Assembly: GCA_947571775.1 (NCBI GenBank) | Contig: CANOZK010000022.1 | Coordinates: 1-34,785, forward strand | DNA from: an uncultured Lachnospiraceae bacterium | GTDB lineage: Bacteria > Bacillota > Clostridia > Lachnospirales > Lachnospiraceae | Length of the DNA stretch: 34,785 nucleotides | Direction of reading: 5' to 3' | Shown: positions 31,133 through 34,785 of the stretch, one piece after another | Numbering within the stretch: the stretch's first letter is position 1 | Layout of the letters: every line of letters starts with the position of its first letter | The notes under the pieces: model-generated | The model's database searches: none | What the model was told of the DNA's origin: nothing | Seen by the model: the letters and a program-made list of their open reading frames with translations, nothing else | Position numbers and translations under genes: made by a program

Positions 31133-31161
31133 ATTGTATGCTTTTGTTTTTCTGTTGTCCA
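31133..31161 (-). promoter_or_regulatory. Predicted promoter of the prepilin peptidase-TadZ pair
   Basis: On the minus strand TGGACA (31156-31161), 17-bp spacer, TACAAT (31133-31138), about 70 bp upstream of the start codon. Confidence 0.5.
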
Positions 31162-31239
31162 TATAGAAACCATAAACATTTCTAAAAGAAGTGTAAAACC
31201 AAAAACCATAAGCCTCTGCAAGCCGCCCGTTTATACGCT

Positions 31240-31280
31240 CAAAAAGCAGGAGCTTCCGCCAAAACTCTGGCAAAAGCTCC
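31240..31280 (-). terminator. Terminator after the DUF1638 gene
   Basis: A 12-bp stem with two G-T pairs (31249-31260 with 31269-31280) around AAAACTCT, followed on the minus strand by TTTTT (31241-31245). Confidence 0.85.
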
Positions 31281-31287
31281 CGTTATT

Positions 31288-31956
31288 TTACTCAAAAAAA
31301 TCCCCATGTCTTATGAGCCGCCCCGGCTCCGCCACCAGAAACTGTTTGTCCCAGCGTCCGCCCACCAGCTTTTCCAGCATCCGATTACTGCCCTGTACAT
31401 AATCCAGCGCGGCATGTATCAGATCTGCGTTTTCCTGCGCCTTTTGCGCGTACTCCTCCGAATAACAGTCGTTCAGTCCAGTATCCACAATATCCAGGTT
31501 GGTGTAGCTATCGAAATACATATGAAACAACATCTCCTGGCTGACGCCCTCATATTCCATCTTATTATCCTGGAACATCTTCTCAAAGGAGAAATCCTCC
31601 GGGTTCTGTTCCATCATATATAAATGCCCTGTTTCCTTGGGGTTGGGATTGTATTCCTGATCTGTCTGCAACATCAGAGAAACGCAGTCGTCCACCCGCG
31701 GAATCACAAAACGCCGGGAAAACGAAACCGAATCCAGCGCTCCGCCGCAAAATCCCATGGCCACCAGAACATTTTCCACCGTCTGCGGCAGCTCCCTTTC
31801 AGCGGCAAGAATGCACTGCTTCATCTGTTTCGGCTCCACATGATTTTCCTTATCCAGAAAAACAACCGGATAATGTGTTCCCTCCTTTTTCTGGGCGGCC
31901 AAAACATAAACCTCCAATGCGCTGCATGCAAAAATGACTGTATCCGAGCGATTCAT
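31288..31956 (-). CDS. DUF1638-like protein
   Basis: A 222-residue soluble protein. The segment VAMGFCGGALDSVSF followed by RRFVIPRVDDCVSLML matches my recollection of the DUF1638 signature (a CG pair, then PRxDDC-x-S/x-LL). There are no TM segments. Function is unknown; DUF1638 genes occur near corrinoid methyltransferase genes in other organisms, but that is from memory. It is the last gene of a TetR-flavodoxin-DUF1638 operon, 18 bp after the flavodoxin gene, with AAAGGAGAGG before the ATG and a terminator behind. Confidence 0.65.
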   Translation of the reverse strand: MNRSDTVIFACSALEVYVLAAQKKEGTHYPVVFLDKENHVEPKQMKQCILAAERELPQTVENVLVAMGFCGGALDSVSFSRRFVIPRVDDCVSLMLQTDQEYNPNPKETGHLYMMEQNPEDFSFEKMFQDNKMEYEGVSQEMLFHMYFDSYTNLDIVDTGLNDCYSEEYAQKAQENADLIHAALDYVQGSNRMLEKLVGGRWDKQFLVAEPGRLIRHGDFFE

Positions 31957-31974
31957 ATTCCCTCTCCTTTTGAA

Positions 31975-32472
31975 TTACTTTTCAAACAGTTTTATGGTCG
32001 TCTGGGCCACGTTTTCCCCAAATTCCTCGAATTGTCCCGCGAACTTTTCAACCTCTTTTCCAATGCCTATCGCCCCAATCTGGAACTTGTGCGCCGCGCT
32101 CTCCCCCATCCCGGAGAAGATAAGCATCCCTTTTACCAGCATATGCCGCAAAATCTCCATAATCGCCGTATCCACTCCGCCCGTGGGAGACTGGGCCGTC
32201 ACAAACGCCGCGCCCAGTTTTCCCTTTAGATCAATTCGGAAACTATGGTCAAACCATTTTTTCAATTCCCAGCTCATACTGGAAAAATAGACGGGCGACC
32301 CAAAGATGACGGCCTCGCTCTGAGCAAGGAAATCCAAATCCGCTTCCTCTTCCCGAACGTTCATCAGCTTTACCTGCGCAAAAGGGTATCTTGCCAGAAT
32401 TCCATCCTGTATGTACTCTGCCGCTTCTTCTGTGCGGCCGGTCTGGCTCACATAAATGACTGATATTTTCAT
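31975..32472 (-). CDS. Flavodoxin-family protein (WrbA/NADPH-FMN reductase-like)
   Basis: A 165-residue flavodoxin-fold protein. VIYVSQTGRTEEAAEYI is the FMN phosphate loop, VIFGSPVYFSSMSWELKKWFD the second loop, and AAFVTAQSPTGGVDTAIMEI the third, all as in WrbA-like proteins. It probably acts as an electron carrier or quinone/nitro reductase. TetR regulators next to such reductases often respond to electrophiles or quinones; that ligand is inference. AGGAGGAG precedes the ATG. It lies between the TetR and DUF1638 genes. Confidence 0.88.
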   Translation of the reverse strand: MKISVIYVSQTGRTEEAAEYIQDGILARYPFAQVKLMNVREEEADLDFLAQSEAVIFGSPVYFSSMSWELKKWFDHSFRIDLKGKLGAAFVTAQSPTGGVDTAIMEILRHMLVKGMLIFSGMGESAAHKFQIGAIGIGKEVEKFAGQFEEFGENVAQTTIKLFEK

Positions 32473-32527
32473 TGTTTTCTCCTCCTACAATTGTATAATC
32501 TCTTCTTTAATAATCGGTTTAATATGG

Positions 32528-33154
32528 TCATGGCTTCGTTGTAGTCTGCCTTTTCCTGCGTTTGGAAAATTCGCTGTTTTCTTTCCATGACTCACCTCGT
32601 ATGACCTTTTTTAACTGCTCATTCATCCGCAGCAGCAGGCTCTGGTCTTTGGAGAGGCGATACAATACCAGATTGCCCTCATATACGGCAAGGCAAAGAT
32701 GAGCCGTTTCTTCCAGATTTTCTTCCGCTATCCCTTCTTTACGAAGCGCCTGCATAAATATCTCTTTGACCTCTTCCATTGCCTCGTGATAGTGTTTTAC
32801 CAGCTCTTCCTCCTGAAACGCAATCTCCATTCCCACAACAGCCAGCGGACATCCATAATACTGCTTATCCGCCAGTTCTTCTTGATATATGCGCAGAAAC
32901 GAATCGCAAAAGGATTCCCAGGAATCGGAAGTCTCTGCAATGGAATGGAGCAAGTCAAGGATTCGGCTGCCGTAATATTGCAGCACGGCCTTTGCCACAT
33001 CTGATTTTTTCTTGAAATAGAAATAGAAAGAACCTTTTGGGAGTCCGGTGGCTTTTAGTATCTCGTTGAGCCCGGTTTTCGTATAACCGTTCCTCCAAAA
33101 CAAATCGCCTGCCGTTTCTATAATCTTCTTTTTGGATAATTCTCCCTTTGTCAT
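32528..33154 (-). CDS. TetR/AcrR-family regulator, autoregulated operon
   Basis: A 208-residue TetR protein. The HTH domain spans about residues 1-55: KKKIIETAGDLFWRNGYTKT, GLNEILKATGLPKGSFYFYF and KKKSDVAKAVL. The C-terminal domain (LADKQYYGCPLAVVGMEIA, then EEVKEIFMQALRKEG) resembles the AcuR/YxaF-LmrA group. An operator-like inverted repeat lies inside its own promoter, so self-repression is likely. The flavodoxin and DUF1638 genes follow in the same direction. The tail is unusually basic (RRKRQ). AAAGGG precedes the ATG. Confidence 0.9.
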   Translation of the reverse strand: MTKGELSKKKIIETAGDLFWRNGYTKTGLNEILKATGLPKGSFYFYFKKKSDVAKAVLQYYGSRILDLLHSIAETSDSWESFCDSFLRIYQEELADKQYYGCPLAVVGMEIAFQEEELVKHYHEAMEEVKEIFMQALRKEGIAEENLEETAHLCLAVYEGNLVLYRLSKDQSLLLRMNEQLKKVIRGESWKENSEFSKRRKRQTTTKP

Positions 33155-33175
33155 ATTTTCCCTTTCTTTTTTTAT

Positions 33176-33204
33176 ATAATAGACTAATCAGTCTATTTTG
33201 TCAA
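33176..33204 (-). promoter_or_regulatory. Predicted sigma-A promoter of TetR-flavodoxin-DUF1638 operon
   Basis: On the minus strand a consensus TTGACA (33199-33204), 17-bp spacer, TATTAT (33176-33181), about 22 bp upstream of the start codon. Confidence 0.8.
33178..33197. promoter_or_regulatory. Candidate TetR operator inside the promoter
   Basis: AATAGACT (33178-33185) and AGTCTATT (33190-33197) flank a 4-bp centre. It fills the spacer and overlaps the -10 box. The TAGACT-N4-AGTCTA form resembles operators of the LmrA/YxaF TetR group in Bacillus. Confidence 0.8.
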
Positions 33205-33360
33205 TAGATGGATTCCCTGCACATTTACTCATGTGAGATAAAGAAGTAAAAGAAGTGTAAAAAATTTTGCCGTTCCCCGTCCGGCTGACCTGCACAATTC
33301 TGCAGTAAAAGGCGATATTCCCCTTTCATTCGCTGTCTTTCGTTTTTCAGGCAAGAAACT

Positions 33361-33699
33361 TCATTCTTTCGTTTTTGCTGACTTCAGACGGCTCGCGGCG
33401 AAAAAAGCGCTGGCTTCCTCCAGAAAGTCGTTTTCTTTTTTCAAACGTCGGATCTCTTTTTCCTGTTTTTTAACCTGCTGGCGGAGCCGGATGGGTTCCT
33501 CATTAAGTGTCAGGGCGCTTTGCGGGGGCTGTGAGCCTGTTCCCAGGTCAAGACTGCCACGCCGGTTGGCCCTTACCCAGCCATACATGGTGTTCTTGGG
33601 AATACCCAGCTCTTCGGCAGCTTTCGCTTGTCCGATTTCTTTTGCGAGCTTGACTGCCTGTACTTTGTATTCGTGGTCATATTGTCTGTTTTCTGCCAT
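33361..33699 (-). CDS. IS3-family transposase OrfA, element incomplete
   Basis: A 112-residue IS3-type OrfA. EYKVQAVKLAKEIGQAKAAEELGIPKNTMYGWVR is the helix-turn-helix, and RLRQQVKKQEKEIRRLKKENDFLEEASAFF the leucine-zipper-like coiled coil. OrfB with the DDE catalytic domain should follow at once on the minus strand, but only about 200 bp separate this stop from the TetR gene and no integrase motif is seen there. The element is truncated and cannot move by itself. Confidence 0.85.
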   Translation of the reverse strand: MAENRQYDHEYKVQAVKLAKEIGQAKAAEELGIPKNTMYGWVRANRRGSLDLGTGSQPPQSALTLNEEPIRLRQQVKKQEKEIRRLKKENDFLEEASAFFAASRLKSAKTKE

Positions 33700-33747
33700 T
33701 TTTGTTCACTCCTTATTCTCTTGATTATATTCCCAATCCTTGAGAAT

Positions 33748-33773
33748 GGGGTGTCAACTTTTTTTATACCACA
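33748..33773 (-). mobile_element. Possible left inverted repeat of the IS3 remnant
   Basis: On the minus strand the sequence starts TGTGGTATAAAA and runs into GTTGACACCCC, about 50-75 bp upstream of orfA. A TG tip suits an IS3-family end. No matching right repeat was found between 33155 and 33360. Confidence 0.4.
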
Positions 33774-33865
33774 TCATTTTCCTGTCTTGGTGTGCCGTTC
33801 TATGTAGTGGCGGTTATTCATTTTTTAACTGGCTACAATTCTACAAACTGGAAGTTTGCCAACTT

Positions 33866-34576
33866 TCATTCTTTGCTATAAATATTTATTTCTTTCGCAC
33901 TATTGATACTTATGATTGGTTTTCCTGAGCCTGACTCAAGACCATTCTCTTTAAGTATATCCTGCGGGTCGTTTATTGTTCCGTTTTGAATTACGTTTAA
34001 GTCCATGCTTATATTGTCGGGAGAATTATCGAAATAAACTGAAACCATTCTAAAAGCATTGGATACTGAACCGTCCAGCGTAATATTGTGTTCCAAACAA
34101 TCAGCCTCTAAATCAAGATTTACAAGTGAATCATTCGCATGAATCAGCACTTCTGAATTGATGGTGTACAGAGAAACTTGTTTGAAATCCCCTGCTATTT
34201 CAACTTTCTCAAATTCCTTTTTGGGTATATCAATCAGAACGGAACCAAGAATATCATTATCTTCGTCCGGGTTTTCCATTGTGATTTCAATGTCTAGTGT
34301 TTCTCCACTTTCATCGCAAAGGACGGTATACGTATGGGCTAGGTTCAAATCTCCATTGTAAAATTCAAAGTTTTCACTTGAACTTGACCTTATGACTATG
34401 GATTTGGCATTGCCGCTTATATTGACCTGCCGGAAACTCCCAGATGCAATATCATCGTGTATCTTTTCTGGTCTTTCTTCAGCAAATATGTCAAAATCAC
34501 TCGTACCGTCTTTTGCACCAGTCGTGCAGCCAGTTAAACTTATAAGAACCAAAAACAAAAGTGCAATCCTCTTCAT
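33866..34576 (-). CDS. Putative lipoprotein, function unknown
   Basis: A 236-residue protein with a lipoprotein signal: MKRIALLFLVLISLTGC gives a lipobox LTGC with Cys17. The mature part alternates short beta strands (VNISGNAKSIVIRSSSSENF, VLIDIPKKEFEKVEIAGDF, SEVLIHANDSLVNLDLEADC), like the beta-helical DUF4097/putative-adhesin proteins, but I do not recognise a specific family. It is presumably anchored on the outer face of the membrane. GTAGGAGG precedes the ATG. The gene is more AT-rich than the core genes, which suits acquired DNA at this edge. Confidence 0.75.
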   Translation of the reverse strand: MKRIALLFLVLISLTGCTTGAKDGTSDFDIFAEERPEKIHDDIASGSFRQVNISGNAKSIVIRSSSSENFEFYNGDLNLAHTYTVLCDESGETLDIEITMENPDEDNDILGSVLIDIPKKEFEKVEIAGDFKQVSLYTINSEVLIHANDSLVNLDLEADCLEHNITLDGSVSNAFRMVSVYFDNSPDNISMDLNVIQNGTINDPQDILKENGLESGSGKPIISINSAKEINIYSKE

Positions 34577-34651
34577 ATAAATTTCCTCCTACAAACCCGA
34601 TTTGTCGATATTTTATTATATACCCGTTTACTCCAAAATGAAAACGATTTC

Positions 34652-34785
34652 TTATACTTCCTGTTCATCAAAGCGGAACTTAAACAGGGCAGCGGCAAGC
34701 TCCCCATTGGTGAGGATAACTGTCTGACCACATATCGTAATGGGGTATTCTTCATAGGGTGCTTCAAAATATTCGTCTGTTGTGC
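34652..34785 (-). CDS. Unknown protein, C-terminal part only (cut by window edge)
   Basis: The last 43 codons of a minus-strand gene that continues past the right edge, ending in TAA at 34652-34654. Visible residues include YFEAPYEEYPITICGQTVIL and TNGELAAALFKFRFDEQEV. The frame is open to the edge and codon use looks coding. I do not recognise the family. Confidence 0.5.
   Translation of the reverse strand, partial: TTDEYFEAPYEEYPITICGQTVILTNGELAAALFKFRFDEQEV

Noticed and set aside
1..34785. CRISPR array, tRNA or rRNA genes
   Set aside because: No regularly spaced direct repeats and no tRNA- or rRNA-like segments were recognised by reading; a covariance-model scan would settle the RNA question.

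Overview
The window looks like the chromosome of an anaerobic, spore-forming Firmicute of the class Clostridia, probably Lachnospiraceae. The reasons are the strong AGGAGG-type ribosome binding sites, both subunits of dipicolinate synthase (an endospore enzyme) behind a sigma-K-like promoter, an FprA flavodiiron protein, ComFB, a clostridial FtsA-like protein, and a soluble hybrid histidine kinase of the Lachnospiraceae type. The species cannot be fixed from what is visible. No rRNA, tRNA, CRISPR array or prophage was seen.

Left part (1-8550), accessory. A TnpA-only IS200/IS605 element with a damaged HUH motif lies beside a frameshifted MNT-type nucleotidyltransferase. A NodB-fold polysaccharide deacetylase that lacks two of three metal ligands follows. 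Next comes a quaternary-amine cassette: BCCT transporter, MttB-superfamily methyltransferase without pyrrolysine, terminator, second BCCT transporter, and a convergent TetR regulator. A perfect 18-bp palindrome covers the -10 box of a promoter in front of the first transporter. A second IS200/IS605 element with an intact active site lies upstream of the regulator gene. It supplies the last codons of a yjbR-like gene.

Middle (8560-14620). A minus-strand set encodes an iron-sulfur flavoprotein, a secreted protein with three PepSY repeats whose 5' region carries an in-frame 72-bp tandem duplication, and YjbR. A soluble 1053-residue hybrid sensor kinase and a YitT membrane protein follow on the plus strand.

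Core cell-envelope block (14584-24400). Aspartate aminotransferase, L,D-transpeptidase, Ddl and MurF form a minus-strand operon. A divergent RlmI-like methyltransferase follows. Then comes an operon of an FtsA-like protein with an extra C-terminal domain, HisC and a COG2426 membrane protein.

Right part (24500-34785). fprA-comFB is followed by the sporulation operon dpaA-dpaB-asnB, then a prepilin peptidase with a TadZ/CpaE-like protein. A TetR-flavodoxin-DUF1638 operon carries its operator inside its own promoter. The end is accessory: an IS3 orfA remnant, a lipoprotein, and a gene cut by the window edge.

Working model for the cassette (inference): the transporters import an N-methylated quaternary amine, the MttB-like enzyme passes one methyl group to a corrinoid protein encoded elsewhere, and the product leaves or is used. 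A TetR protein controls this in response to the substrate.
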